Origin: Actinacidiphila cocklensis | Lineage (GTDB): Bacteria; Actinomycetota; Actinomycetes; Streptomycetales; Streptomycetaceae | Assembly (NCBI RefSeq): GCF_907177275.1 | Contig: NZ_CAJSLV010000035.1 | Span: 62,001-126,000, forward strand | Reading direction: 5' to 3' | DNA: 64,000 nt | Part shown: one piece after another, positions 9,338 to 18,752 of the stretch | How positions within the stretch are numbered: the first letter of the stretch is position 1 | Layout of the letters: every line of letters begins with the position of its first letter | The notes under the pieces: model-generated | Seen by the model: only the letters and a program-made list of their open reading frames with translations | What the model was told of the DNA's origin: nothing | The model's database searches: none | Made by a program: the position numbers and the translations under genes

Positions 9338-10798
9338 CTAGGCGGTCTCCGCCACCTCGGGCAGTTCGACCGAGAGTCGGTCGGCGAGCTTGACGACGTC
9401 GGGGACATCGCCGAAGTCGCGGACCGCGGTTCCGGTGGTTTTCCGGATTCGGGTGTTGACCCGTTCCGACCTGACCCTTTTCGCGACCGTCATGGCCTGG
9501 TCGGTGAAATACGCGGCCTGCTCGGGTTCGCGCTGCAGCAGGTGAACGCTGGCCAGGCCGACCAGGTTGAGCGCATAGGCCCGCTGGTGGACCGGGTCGT
9601 TGCTGAAGCCCTCGACGGCCTTCTCCATCACCGGGTGGGCCAGTGACGCGTAGGCGGGGCTGCGGCCCGCGACATAGGCCAGGTCGCGGTAGGAGTGGGC
9701 GTTCTCCGCGTGCAGCTCGGCCTCGTTGAAGAAGTTGATCCAGCTCGGGTCCTCGGCGGCGCGGGACTCGGTGAAGGTGTCCTCGGCGGCGCGGACCGCC
9801 CGGTGGCACTTGTTGACCTGGCCCATGTTGGCGTAGGCCCGAGCCTCCAGCGCGTACAGCATCGCCTGGGTCGTGGCGCTCGCCGACTCGCGGCTGCCGT
9901 ACTGGGCGAGGTGGATCAGCTCCAGGGCGTCGTCGGGCCGGTCGAGGTGGATCATCTGCCGGCTCATCGAGGACAGGATGAAGGCGCCCAGCGGGCGGTC
10001 GCCCGCCTCCTTGGCCGCGTGCAGCGCGAGCACCAGGTACTTCTGCGCGGTGGGCTGGAGCCCCACGTCGTAGCTCATCCAGCCGGCCAGCGCCGCGAGG
10101 TCCGCGGTGACGCGGTAGAGGCGCTGCGCGACGGCCTCGGAGTGCGAGTCCTGGAGCAGGTCGGTGACCTCGTGCAGCTGGCCGACCACCGCCTTGCGGC
10201 GCAGCCCGCCGCCGCACTGGCTGTCCCACACGCGGAACATCTCGGCAGTGGACTCCAGCAGTTGCAGCTCCTGCTCGGACAGCCGGGACGGCCGCCCGCC
10301 GCCGTCGCGGGGCGCGGTGAGCACCGGGGGCGCCAGGGTGGCCGGCGAGGTCGGCACCAGCCAGCGCTGCATGGGCTCGATGAGCGCGGGTCCCGCGGAC
10401 AGCACCAGGGAGGCGCCGAGGAAGCCGCGGCGGCCGAGCATCAGGTCGCTGCGGGAGAACTCGCTGATCATCTCGACGGTCTGCGGGCCGGTCCACGGCA
10501 GGTCCACGTCGCCGCCGGCCTGCGGCTGGTGCGCGGAGCGCAGGCCCAGGTCCTCGACGGGGACGACACAGCCGAAGCGCTCGGAGAACAGCTCGGAGAG
10601 GATGCGTGGTATCGGCTCGCGCGGCTGCTCGCCGTCCAGCCAGCGGCGCACCCGTGAGGTGTCGGTGCTGACGTGGTGCGCCCCGAGCTGGCGTGCCCTC
10701 CGGTTGACCTGACGGGCCAGCTCGCCCTTGGACCAGCCGCTGCGCAAGAACCACGAACTCAGCTGCGCATTGGGCTGCCTGTCTGCTGTGCCGCCCAC
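9338..10798 (-). CDS. nsdA: NsdA, negative regulator of sporulation and antibiotic production
   Basis: 486 residues. Begins VGGTADRQPNAQLSSWFLR, followed by a helix-turn-helix-like segment (SKGELARQVNRRARQLG...TDTSRVRRWLDGEQPREPIP, residues about 19-60) and a long alpha-helical TPR-like region (ALHAAKEAGDRPLGAF, ALEARAYANMGQVNK, YALNLVGLASVHLLQRE). In S. coelicolor NsdA represses aerial development and antibiotic synthesis by an incompletely known mechanism. A TTG two codons upstream is possible, but the GTG at 10798 matches homologues and has GGGGG 8 nt before it. It is divergent from the primase-polymerase-like gene, as I remember for other Streptomyces. Confidence 0.92.
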   Translation of the reverse strand: MGGTADRQPNAQLSSWFLRSGWSKGELARQVNRRARQLGAHHVSTDTSRVRRWLDGEQPREPIPRILSELFSERFGCVVPVEDLGLRSAHQPQAGGDVDLPWTGPQTVEMISEFSRSDLMLGRRGFLGASLVLSAGPALIEPMQRWLVPTSPATLAPPVLTAPRDGGGRPSRLSEQELQLLESTAEMFRVWDSQCGGGLRRKAVVGQLHEVTDLLQDSHSEAVAQRLYRVTADLAALAGWMSYDVGLQPTAQKYLVLALHAAKEAGDRPLGAFILSSMSRQMIHLDRPDDALELIHLAQYGSRESASATTQAMLYALEARAYANMGQVNKCHRAVRAAEDTFTESRAAEDPSWINFFNEAELHAENAHSYRDLAYVAGRSPAYASLAHPVMEKAVEGFSNDPVHQRAYALNLVGLASVHLLQREPEQAAYFTDQAMTVAKRVRSERVNTRIRKTTGTAVRDFGDVPDVVKLADRLSVELPEVAETA

Positions 10799-11149
10799 GG
10801 TCAAGCCCCCATCCCGGTCTCGCTCGACCCCTCGCCCCAGTGATTACCAGGGTCCGTCGGGTCCTGTCCGCCGGTTGCCGAAAGTGTCGGCGGCCGGTCC
10901 GGTGGCCATGGACCGGACGGAGGTGCCTGTGGCACATGCACAGGCTGCGAACGGTTCACTGCCATGAACTCACGAACTGAAAGTAGTCCTACCTTCACTC
11001 GTCCGGCGCCCACGTGTGGGGAAACGCCACCATTCGCCACCCCATCGAATGAACTCGGTTGCGACTCCAGGCGATTCACTTGACACATGCCGGTCGCACG
11101 AGCAGGGACGGGCGCGTAACCATCGCGGCGGCGATCCGTTGGAGGTGTC
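10799..11149. promoter_or_regulatory. Divergent intergenic region, nsdA / primase-polymerase-like gene
   Basis: 351 bp without a convincing gene. It is less GC-rich around 10965-11110 than its surroundings. A TTGACA -35-like hexamer for the rightward gene lies at 11080-11085, but no good -10 follows at 17-18 bp. A near repeat of CGCCACC...CGAATGAACTCG type is present around 11020-11058. No operator can be named. Confidence 0.4.
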
Positions 11150-11875
11150 ATGGTGTTCACGATCGGCAGCATGAAGGAGACGCGGCAGCAGCGGAACGGC
11201 GTACGGGAGGTCCCCCGGGCGGGGGCGCGACCCGGAATGCGTGCCGGCGTGCGCCGGCGGACGCACGCGGGGGTGTGCACCACGGTAGGCGACTACGCCG
11301 GGCGCTGCGGTTGGGCGGTCGTACCCGGAGCGCGGGTCTCCCGCGGCGGCGGCCCCTGCTCGTGCGGGAACGCCGACTGCAGGGAGCCGGGCGCGCATCC
11401 GCTGCCCTTCGCCGACGAGATCCCGGCCGGCGCGTCCCCTGCGAGCGCCGCCGAGGCGTGGGCGCGGGTGCCGGGCGCGGCGGTGCTGCTGCCCGCCGGA
11501 CGGTCCTTCGACGTGATCGAGGTGGCCGAGGGGCCGGGACGCCGCGCACTGGTGCGGCTGGAGCGGATGGGGCTGCGGCTGGGCCCGGTCCTGCTGACGC
11601 CCGCCGGCCGCGCGCAGTTCTTCGTCGCGCCGGGTGCCGCGGCGGAGCTGCCGCACCTGCTGTACCGCATGGGCTGGGACGACGCGGAGCTGGACCTGCG
11701 CTGCCTGGGTCCCGGCGACCATGTCACCGCTCCCCCGTCGGACCTCGGCGGCCGCGGCCCGGTGCGCTGGCTGCGCGAGCCGCTGCCGGGCGGCGCCCCG
11801 CAGCCCCCGGAGGCCAGGCTGCTGCTCGGCACCCTCGCGTTCGTCTGCCACCGGGACCGGGCGGCCTACGCGTAG
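11150..11875 (+). CDS. Bifunctional DNA primase/polymerase-like protein (Prim-Pol N-terminal domain)
   Basis: 241 residues. After a basic N terminus, the segment CTTVGDYAGRCGWAVVPGARV followed by CSCGNADCREPGAHPL (about residues 43-85) is the characteristic start of the Prim-Pol (pfam09250-type) domain, with its Cys-rich GxxxCxxPGAHP motif. A further motif, FDVIEV, sits near residue 119, where the catalytic DxD/E residues occur. No helicase or primase C-terminal module is attached, so it is a stand-alone short form. It is conserved next to nsdA in Streptomyces (recalled), yet no role has been established to my knowledge. GGAGGTGTC precedes the ATG. Catalytic competence is uncertain. Confidence 0.75.
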   Translation: MVFTIGSMKETRQQRNGVREVPRAGARPGMRAGVRRRTHAGVCTTVGDYAGRCGWAVVPGARVSRGGGPCSCGNADCREPGAHPLPFADEIPAGASPASAAEAWARVPGAAVLLPAGRSFDVIEVAEGPGRRALVRLERMGLRLGPVLLTPAGRAQFFVAPGAAAELPHLLYRMGWDDAELDLRCLGPGDHVTAPPSDLGGRGPVRWLREPLPGGAPQPPEARLLLGTLAFVCHRDRAAYA

Positions 11876-11890
11876 CGGACCAGGCACATG

Positions 11891-11926
11891 CGTAAGGGGC
11901 GCCCGCCAGAGCGGGCGCCCCTTACG
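11891..11926. terminator. Strong bidirectional terminator between primase-like gene and ftsY
   Basis: A perfect 16-bp stem (CGTAAGGGGCGCCCGC and its complement) with a CAGA tetraloop lies 15 bp after the upstream stop codon and 29 bp beyond the ftsY stop on the other strand. It serves two convergent genes. Confidence 0.88.
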
Positions 11927-11955
11927 TTCCTGCTGACGTTCCTGCGGCCTGCGGC

Positions 11956-13167
11956 CTACTCGCCGATCAGCGCGTCCACGAACGCCTCGGGCTCGAACGG
12001 CGCCAGGTCGTCGGCGCCCTCGCCCAGGCCGACCAACTTGACCGGGACGCCCAGCTCGCGCTGGACGGCGATCACGATGCCGCCCTTGGCGGTGCCGTCG
12101 AGCTTGGTCAGCACGATGCCGGTGATGTCCACCACCTCGGCGAAGACCCGGGCCTGGACCAGCCCGTTCTGACCGGTGGTGGCGTCCAGGACCAGCAGCA
12201 CCTCGTCCACCGGGCCGTGCTTCTCGACGACCCGCTTGACCTTGCCCAGCTCGTCCATCAGGCCGGTCTTGGTGTGCAGCCGGCCCGCGGTGTCGATCAG
12301 CACGGTGTCGGCACCTTCGGCGATGCCCTCCTTGACCGCGTCGAAGGCGATCGACGCGGGGTCGCCGCCCTCGGGGCCGCGTACCGTCCGCGCGCCGACC
12401 CGCTCGCCCCAGGTCTGCAGCTGGTCGGCCGCGGCGGCGCGGAAGGTGTCGGCGGCGCCGAGCACGACGCTGCGGCCGTCGGCGACCAGCACCCGGGCGA
12501 GCTTGCCCGTGGTGGTGGTCTTGCCGGTGCCGTTGACCCCGACGACCAGCACGACCGCGGGGGACTCCTCGTGGCTCTCGGTGCGCAGCACCCGGTCGAG
12601 TTCCGGGTCGATCAGGGTGAGCAGTTCCTCCTTGAGCAGCCCGCGCAGCTCCGCGGGCGTCCTGGTGCCGAGCACCCGCACCCGGGTGCGCAGCCGCTCG
12701 ACCAGCTCCTGGGTGGGGGTGACGCCGACGTCGGCGGTGATGAGGGTGTCCTCGATCTCCTCCCAGGTGTCGTCGTCCAGGCGCTCCCTGGACAGCAGCG
12801 TCAGCAGCCCCTTGCCCAGGGTGTTCTGCGAACGGGACAGCCGGGAGCGCAGCCGGATCAGCCGGCCGGCGGTCGGTTCCGGCTGCTCGATGGGCGGCGC
12901 CGGCGGGAGCTGCACCTCCTCCAGGGCCTCGGGCGCGAGGGTCGCCCCCGGCAGGGGCACCTCTTCGATGGTCCTGCGGGATTCGTCCCGCGGGGCCTCG
13001 GCCTCGTCCCCGACGTGCGGTTCCGCGGGGGGCGCGGTGGTCTTCGGGCCGCTCGGCGGGGCGGTCGGCGGCAGCTGCCTCTTCTTGCGGCGGCTGCCCA
13101 CCACCAGCCCGCCGGCCGCGAGGACCACGACCAGGGCGATGACTACGACAAGGATGACGATTTCCAT
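11956..13167 (-). CDS. ftsY: Signal recognition particle receptor FtsY
   Basis: 403 residues. Receptor GTPase that docks the Ffh-ribosome complex at the membrane. The N terminus MEIVILVVVIALVVVLAAGG is a single transmembrane anchor (residues 2-24), typical of actinobacterial FtsY, followed by a Pro/Glu-rich acidic linker to about residue 100. The NG domain then shows the G1 motif GVNGTGKTTTTGKLA (about residue 213), DTFRAAAADQL, DTAGRLHTK, TKLDGTAKGG and the closing GLGEGADDLAPFEPEAFVDAL. All GTPase motifs are intact. The Ffh partner is encoded at 3318-4877. Confidence 0.98.
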   Translation of the reverse strand: MEIVILVVVIALVVVLAAGGLVVGSRRKKRQLPPTAPPSGPKTTAPPAEPHVGDEAEAPRDESRRTIEEVPLPGATLAPEALEEVQLPPAPPIEQPEPTAGRLIRLRSRLSRSQNTLGKGLLTLLSRERLDDDTWEEIEDTLITADVGVTPTQELVERLRTRVRVLGTRTPAELRGLLKEELLTLIDPELDRVLRTESHEESPAVVLVVGVNGTGKTTTTGKLARVLVADGRSVVLGAADTFRAAAADQLQTWGERVGARTVRGPEGGDPASIAFDAVKEGIAEGADTVLIDTAGRLHTKTGLMDELGKVKRVVEKHGPVDEVLLVLDATTGQNGLVQARVFAEVVDITGIVLTKLDGTAKGGIVIAVQRELGVPVKLVGLGEGADDLAPFEPEAFVDALIGE

Positions 13168-13278
13168 AACCCCCCCAGTATCGGGTACGCGCGCCGCGGG
13201 ACCCGCCCGATACTCCGAGACGGGTCGTCGGGCGGCGCGTCCCCGGGGTCTGGCAGGTCGGCGCGGCCTGGCGCCGGC

Positions 13279-14697
13279 CTAGCCCATCTCCTCCAGGCTC
13301 TTGCCCTTGGTCTCCTTCACGAAGATCAGCACGAAGGGGATGGAGAGCACCGCGAAGGAGGTGTAGATGAGGTAGGTGCCCGACAGGTCCCAGTCCGCGA
13401 GGGTCGGGAAGCTCGCGGTGATCGCCCAGTTGGCGATCCACTGGGCCGAGGCTGCCACGCCGAGGGCGGCGGCGCGGATCTTGTTCGGGAACATCTCGCC
13501 GAGGAAGACCCACACCACGACGCCCCAGGACAGCGCGAAGAAGAGCACGAAGACATGTGCGGCCACCAGCGCGACGGTGCCCTGCGTGTTGGGCAGGGTG
13601 TCGCCGCTCTTGGCGGAGAAGGCCCACGCTTCCAGGGCGAGCGAGACGGCCATGCCGCCGGAGCCGATCAGGGCGAGCGGGCGGCGGCCGATCCGGTCCA
13701 CGAAGACCATCGCGATCGCCGTGCCGATGATGTTCACGATGGAGGTGGTGAAGGAGTAGAGGAACGAGCTCGACGGGTCGATGCCGACGGACTGCCACAG
13801 TGTCGAGGAGTAGTAGAAGGCGACGTTGATGCCGACCAGCTGCTGGAAGACCGACAGGCCGATGCCGATCCAGACGATGGGCAGGAAGTTGAAGCGCGTG
13901 CGCAGCAGGTCGGAGAAGACCGACTTGTGCTCGCGGTGCATCGCGGTACGGATCTCGTCGACCCGCGCGTCGAGGTCGGTGCCCTTGCCCTCGACCTCGG
14001 CGAGCACCTTCCTGGCGTCGGAGTCCCGGCCGACCGCGAGCAGGAAGCGCGGCGACTCGGGGATGGTCAAGGACAGCAGCCCGTAGACCACAGCGGGGAT
14101 GACCATCACCCCGAGCATGACCTGCCAGGCCTCAAGGCCGATGATCTCGCCGCGCTGGTCGCCGCCTGCGCCCTGCAGGATGGCGTAGTTCACCAGCTGC
14201 GACACCGCGATGCCGAGCACGATCGCGGCCTGCTGGAACGAGGCGAGCCGGCCGCGGATGGCGGGCGGCGAGACCTCGGCAATGTATGCCGGGCCGATGA
14301 CCGACGCCATGCCGATGGCGAAGCCGCCGATGATGCGCCAGAAGGCGAGGTCCCACAGGGCGAAGGGCAGGGCGGAGCCGACGGCGCTGATGGTGAACAT
14401 CACCGAGGCGATCTGCATGCAGCGGATCCGGCCGATGCGGTCGGCGATCCGGCCCGCGGTGGCGGCACCGATGGCGCAGCCGATCAGGGCGATGGCGATG
14501 ACCTGGGCGAGCGTGCCGGACCCGATGTTGTACTTGTCGCGGATCGCCTCGACGGCTCCGTTGATGACGGAGCTGTCGTAGCCGAAAAGGAAGCCGCCCA
14601 TGGCGGCGGCGGCGGTGATGAAGATGATGTGGCCCAGATGCTCCGGCCTCGGGGCCTTCTCGCCCGTCCCTGAGACACCTTCTGCTGTTCTCGCCAC
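13279..14697 (-). CDS. glcP: MFS sugar transporter, glucose permease type
   Basis: 472 residues, twelve predicted transmembrane segments. Sugar-porter signatures are visible: GFLFGYDSSVINGA (about residues 34-47), RIADRIGRIRCM after TM2, PESPRFLLAVGRDSDA in the central loop, QQLVGINVAFYYSS in TM7 and VDRIGRRPLALIG between TM8 and TM9. It ends KETKGKSLEEMG, the family's closing motif. At this position beside smc, S. coelicolor carries the glucose permease GlcP, so glucose/H+ symport is the likely activity (recalled synteny plus motif). The GTG start at 14697 has GAGGAG 6 nt upstream. Confidence 0.88.
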   Translation of the reverse strand: MARTAEGVSGTGEKAPRPEHLGHIIFITAAAAMGGFLFGYDSSVINGAVEAIRDKYNIGSGTLAQVIAIALIGCAIGAATAGRIADRIGRIRCMQIASVMFTISAVGSALPFALWDLAFWRIIGGFAIGMASVIGPAYIAEVSPPAIRGRLASFQQAAIVLGIAVSQLVNYAILQGAGGDQRGEIIGLEAWQVMLGVMVIPAVVYGLLSLTIPESPRFLLAVGRDSDARKVLAEVEGKGTDLDARVDEIRTAMHREHKSVFSDLLRTRFNFLPIVWIGIGLSVFQQLVGINVAFYYSSTLWQSVGIDPSSSFLYSFTTSIVNIIGTAIAMVFVDRIGRRPLALIGSGGMAVSLALEAWAFSAKSGDTLPNTQGTVALVAAHVFVLFFALSWGVVVWVFLGEMFPNKIRAAALGVAASAQWIANWAITASFPTLADWDLSGTYLIYTSFAVLSIPFVLIFVKETKGKSLEEMG

Positions 14698-14791
14698 ATC
14701 AGCTCCTCGCCCCGGCGGTCAGCCCCCGCATGGGGACTGGATCTTCCAGTTTTGGCCGACCCGGCGGCGGCCACTACTCGAAGGGGGCCGG

Positions 14792-17700
14792 TCAGGCGGT
14801 CTTACGGCCGCCTTCCCTGAGTCGCTGGCTAATCACCTTGGACACGCCATCGCCTTGCATGGACACGCCGTAGAGGGCGTCGGCGACCTCCATGGTCCGC
14901 TTCTGGTGGGTGATGACGATCAGCTGGGAGCTCTCCTGCAGCTCCTCCATGATCCGGATCAGCCGCTGCAGGTTGGTGTCGTCGAGCGCGGCCTCGACCT
15001 CGTCCATCACGTAGAACGGGCTCGGCCGCGCCTTGAAGATCGACACCAGCATCGCCACCGCGGTCAGCGAGCGCTCGCCGCCCGACAGCAGCGACAGCCG
15101 CTTGACCTTCTTGCCCGGCGGCCGGGCCTCGACGTCGACGCCGGTGGTGAGCATGTTGTCCGGGTCGGTGAGGAGGAGCCGACCCTCGCCGCCGGGGAAG
15201 AGCCGGGAGAAGACCCCCTCGAACTCCCGGGCGGTGTCGTGGAAGGCGGCGGTGAAGACCTGCTCGACCCGCTCGTCCACATCCTTGACCACCTGGAGCA
15301 GGTCGGCCCTGGTCTTGCGGAGGTCCTCCAGCTGCTCGGTCAGGAACTTGTGCCGCTCCTCCAGCGCCGCGAACTCCTCAAGGGCCAGCGGGTTGACCTT
15401 GCCGAGCTGGGCGTACGCCTTCTCGGCCGCCTTGAGCCGCTTCTCCTGCTCGGGGCGGACATAGGGGCGCGGCATGTTGCGCGGGTCCTCGGGGTCCTCG
15501 GGCAGGACCTCGCCCTCGGCCGGCAGCGACGGCGGTACGGGCTGGTCGGGGCCGTATTCGGCGACCAGGCCCGCCGGCTCCATGCCGTGCTCCTCCAGCG
15601 CCTTGGCCTCCAGCTGCTCGATCCGCAGCCGCTTCTCCGCGCCCAGCACCTCGCCCTTGTGGACGTCGCCGGTGAGCCGGTCGAGTTCGCTCTTCAGCTC
15701 CCGGCCGCGGCGGCGCTCCTGGCCGAGTTCCGCCTCGCGCTCCGCCCTGGCCTGCTCGGCCGCCACGCGTTCGGCCTCCGCCCTGGCCAGCGAGACCTGG
15801 ACGCAGTCCAGCAGCCCGCGCGCCCCGTCCAGCACGGCGGCGGCGACCGACGCCTCGTACGCCTGCCGGAGCCTGCGCCGCTCGGCCCTGGCCCTGGTCT
15901 CCCGCTCGGCGCGGGCGGCCCGGTCCAGGCCGTCCGCCCGGCCCGCCAGGCCCTTGACCCGCTCCTCGTGGGTACGCAGCTGGAGCCGCGCCTCCATCTC
16001 GGTCTGCCGTGCGTTGGCACCGTCGGCCGCGAGCCGGTCGCGCACCGAGGTGTCGGGCTCCTCCTCGCCCGGCTCCTCCTGAGCCTCGCTCAGCCGGTAG
16101 GACAGCTCCTCGAACTCCTCACGGGCCGCGGCCAGCGACTCCTGGCTGCGGCCGACCGCGGTCGCGGCCCGGTCCGCCTCGCCCGCCGCGGCGCGGGCCT
16201 GGCCGCCGAGCCGGCCGAGCTGCTGGGCGACGGAGGACTTGGCCTTCTCCGCGGCCCTGCGCCGCTGGCCCAGCTCGTCGACGGTCCTGGCGGCGGCGGA
16301 ACGCCGCTCCTTGGCCTCCTGCTGGCGGTCCGCCAGCTGCTCGCACTGCTCTTCGAGGCGGGCCAGCTCCGCGGTCGCCTCGTCCACCTGCGCCTGCACC
16401 TCCAGCAGGCTCGGCGCCTTCGCGCTGCCGCCGACGGCGGTGTGCGCGGCCAGCAGGTCGCCCTCCGCGGTCACGGCGCTCAGCTCGGGACGCGCGCCGA
16501 CGACGGCCTCGGCGTCCTCCAGCGACTCCACCACGACGACGTCCCGCAGCATCAGCCTGACCGCCGGCATCAGCTCCTCGCCGGCGCCCACCAGGTCCAC
16601 GGCATAACGTGCGCCGGCCGGCAGCGGCCGCTGCCGCTGCTCGGGCAGCCCCGGCAGCGCCGCGGTGTCCTGCGCGGTTTCCTGCGCGGCGCCGCCGGAC
16701 TGCGGCTCGGCCATGTGCTGCGGCGCGGCAATGTCCCTGAGCCTGGCGCTGTCCCGCGGCTCGGGAATGTCCCGCGGCTCCGCGCCGCCGCCCGGGCCGG
16801 CCGCCGATGCCAGGACCTGCTGCTGGCCGTCGGGCCTCGGCTCGGGAATGTCCCGCGCCTCGGCGCCGGTCCGCGGCAGGAAGTCGGGCGCTCCGGCGAG
16901 GAGGAGGGCCGCGCGCCCCGCGTCCTCCTTGCGGAGCAGCCGCAGGGCCTCGGCGGCGGCCGGCAGGCCGGTGACCGCGACCGCGTCGGCGGCGGCGCCC
17001 AGGGCCGCGGCGACCGGGATCTCGTAGCCGGGGGCGACCCTGAGCAGTGTCGCCGCGGAGCCGAGCACTCCGGCGAGCGGGCCGCCTGCGCCGTTCGTGC
17101 CGCCGGCCAGCAGTGCGCCGCTGCCGTCCTTGCGGCGCAGCGCGGGGGCCAGCGCGTCCCGGCGGGCGGCGACCGCGGCCCTCTGACGCTCGGCGGCGGT
17201 GGCGGCCTCGCGGGCCGCGGTGAAGTCCTCGTCCGCCGCCGCCTGGTCGGCGCGGGCCGCCTCGAAGCGGGCCTCCAGCTCGGAGTCGTCGGCGTCGAGG
17301 CCCTCGACCTGGGCGCGCAGCTCCTCGTACTCGGCCTGCGCGGACTCGGCGCGGTCGCGGGCCTCGTCGCGGGCGGCGGCGAGCCGGCCGATCTCGGCCT
17401 CGGCGGAGGATGCCTTGGAGCGGGCGGCGTTGACCTGGCCGCTGAGCCGGGCCAGGCCCTCGCGGCGGTCGGCGATGGCCCGTGCGGCGCTGCGCAGCCT
17501 GCCCTCCTCCTCGGCGAGCCGGTGCTCCAGCTCGGAGCGGTGGCCGACGGTGTCGTCCAGCGCGCGCTGCGCGGCGTCCAGGGCCTCGGTCAGCTCGGCC
17601 TCCTGCTCGCGGATGCGGGCGGCCTCGCGCTCCATGTCCTCGGGGTCGCGGCCGCGCCGCTCCTCCGCGGGCTGGCCCGTGGCGTGCCGGTGCCGCTGCT

Positions 17701-18622
17701 CGGCCAGACCGATCGTGCCGCGGACCCGTTCGGTCAGCTGGGACAGCGCGTACCAGGTGGCCTGGGCCTCGTTGACCCGCGGGGTGAGGTCGCGCACCTG
17801 CTCCTCCAGGCGGGCCTCGCGCCGTACGGCGTCGGCCAGTTCCGCCTCGACGGCCTCCTTGCGCTCCTTGAGCGCCGCCTCGTCCGCGACCTCGGCACGC
17901 AGCGCCTCGCGCAGGGTGACCAGGTCGTCGGCGAGCAGCCGCAGCCGGGCGTCGCGCAGGTCGGCCTGGATGACGGCGGCCCTGCGGGCGACCTGGGCCT
18001 GCCGGCCGAGCGGCTTGAGCTGGCGGCGCAGTTCACCGGTGAGGTCGGTGACCCGGGCGAGGTTGGCCTGCATCGCGTCGAGCTTCCGCAGCGCCTTCTC
18101 CTTGCGCTTGCGGTGCTTCAGGACGCCGGCGGCCTCCTCGATGAAGGCGCGGCGGCCCATCGGGTCGGCGTGCAGCACCGAGTCCAGCTGGCCCTGGCCG
18201 ACGATGACGTGCATCTCGCGGCCGATGCCGGAGTCGGACAGCAGTTCCTGGATGTCCAGCAGCCGGCAGGTGTCGCCGTTGATCTGGTACTCGCTGCCGC
18301 CGTTGCGGAACATGATCCGCGTGATGGTGACCTCGGCGTACTCGATGGGCAGTACGCCGTCGCTGTTGTCGATGGTCAGCGACACCTCGGCGCGGCCCAG
18401 CGGGGGGCGCCCCGTGGTGCCCGCGAAGATGACGTCCTCCATCTTGCCGCCGCGCAGCGACTTGGCCCCCTGCTCACCCATGACCCAGGACAGCGCGTCG
18501 ACCACATTGGACTTGCCCGATCCGTTGGGGCCGACGACGCAGGTGATTCCGGGTTCGAAGCGCAGCGTCGTCGCCGAGGCGAAGGACTTGAAGCCGCGCA
18601 GCGTGAGGCTCTTGAGATGCAC
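14792..18622 (-). CDS. smc: Chromosome segregation ATPase Smc, with enlarged hinge
   Basis: 1276 residues; Streptomyces Smc is usually near 1180-1190. It loads at parS-ParB sites with ScpA/ScpB and compacts chromosomes during sporulation septation. Walker A is GPNGSGKSNVVDAL (about residues 31-44), the C motif LLSGGERSLTAVAML and Walker B PFYVMDEVEAALDD near the C terminus; long Glu/Ala/Arg-rich coiled coils flank the hinge. The excess length is in the hinge: residues about 578-667 hold a Pro/Ala/Gln-rich stretch with repeated RDIPEPR-like units between the conserved LLLAGAP and ARYAVDLV blocks. The frame is intact through it. The GTG start at 18622 (VHLKSLTLRGFKSFA) matches the family. Confidence 0.96.
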   Translation of the reverse strand: MHLKSLTLRGFKSFASATTLRFEPGITCVVGPNGSGKSNVVDALSWVMGEQGAKSLRGGKMEDVIFAGTTGRPPLGRAEVSLTIDNSDGVLPIEYAEVTITRIMFRNGGSEYQINGDTCRLLDIQELLSDSGIGREMHVIVGQGQLDSVLHADPMGRRAFIEEAAGVLKHRKRKEKALRKLDAMQANLARVTDLTGELRRQLKPLGRQAQVARRAAVIQADLRDARLRLLADDLVTLREALRAEVADEAALKERKEAVEAELADAVRREARLEEQVRDLTPRVNEAQATWYALSQLTERVRGTIGLAEQRHRHATGQPAEERRGRDPEDMEREAARIREQEAELTEALDAAQRALDDTVGHRSELEHRLAEEEGRLRSAARAIADRREGLARLSGQVNAARSKASSAEAEIGRLAAARDEARDRAESAQAEYEELRAQVEGLDADDSELEARFEAARADQAAADEDFTAAREAATAAERQRAAVAARRDALAPALRRKDGSGALLAGGTNGAGGPLAGVLGSAATLLRVAPGYEIPVAAALGAAADAVAVTGLPAAAEALRLLRKEDAGRAALLLAGAPDFLPRTGAEARDIPEPRPDGQQQVLASAAGPGGGAEPRDIPEPRDSARLRDIAAPQHMAEPQSGGAAQETAQDTAALPGLPEQRQRPLPAGARYAVDLVGAGEELMPAVRLMLRDVVVVESLEDAEAVVGARPELSAVTAEGDLLAAHTAVGGSAKAPSLLEVQAQVDEATAELARLEEQCEQLADRQQEAKERRSAAARTVDELGQRRRAAEKAKSSVAQQLGRLGGQARAAAGEADRAATAVGRSQESLAAAREEFEELSYRLSEAQEEPGEEEPDTSVRDRLAADGANARQTEMEARLQLRTHEERVKGLAGRADGLDRAARAERETRARAERRRLRQAYEASVAAAVLDGARGLLDCVQVSLARAEAERVAAEQARAEREAELGQERRRGRELKSELDRLTGDVHKGEVLGAEKRLRIEQLEAKALEEHGMEPAGLVAEYGPDQPVPPSLPAEGEVLPEDPEDPRNMPRPYVRPEQEKRLKAAEKAYAQLGKVNPLALEEFAALEERHKFLTEQLEDLRKTRADLLQVVKDVDERVEQVFTAAFHDTAREFEGVFSRLFPGGEGRLLLTDPDNMLTTGVDVEARPPGKKVKRLSLLSGGERSLTAVAMLVSIFKARPSPFYVMDEVEAALDDTNLQRLIRIMEELQESSQLIVITHQKRTMEVADALYGVSMQGDGVSKVISQRLREGGRKTA
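16700..16870. repeat. Degenerate repeat inside the smc hinge insert
   Basis: The 18-mer GGCTCGGGAATGTCCCGC occurs exactly at 16758-16775 and 16839-16856, with diverged copies containing GGCTCGG..ATGT and GCGGCAATGTCCC around 16706-16742. In protein these encode RDIPEPR, RDIPEPRP and RDIAAPQ units. This is coding DNA of smc that appears to have expanded by repeat duplication. Confidence 0.75.
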
Positions 18623-18730
18623 GCCCGCCGACTCTACTAGCCGCCTCCGGTTTCACCATGGAATGTGCAGGGCACATCAGACGGTAAGGAGCGGCGAGGG
18701 GCCGGTCTTCAGGGGGAGGGTGCCACGACG

Positions 18731-18752
18731 AAGGGACGCCGAAGCGTCCCTT
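18731..18752 (-). terminator. Hairpin terminator with UUCG loop after the 66-residue protein gene
   Basis: On the minus strand the RNA would read AAGGGACGC-UUCG-GCGUCCCUU, a perfect 9-bp stem closed by an extra-stable UUCG tetraloop. It lies 92 bp downstream of the small gene's stop and upstream of smc, so it isolates smc from the small gene. Confidence 0.75.

Noticed and set aside
14600..18640. Long plus-strand open frame opposite smc
   Set aside because: Antisense shadow of smc, rich in Leu/Arg/Gly with no recognisable motif.
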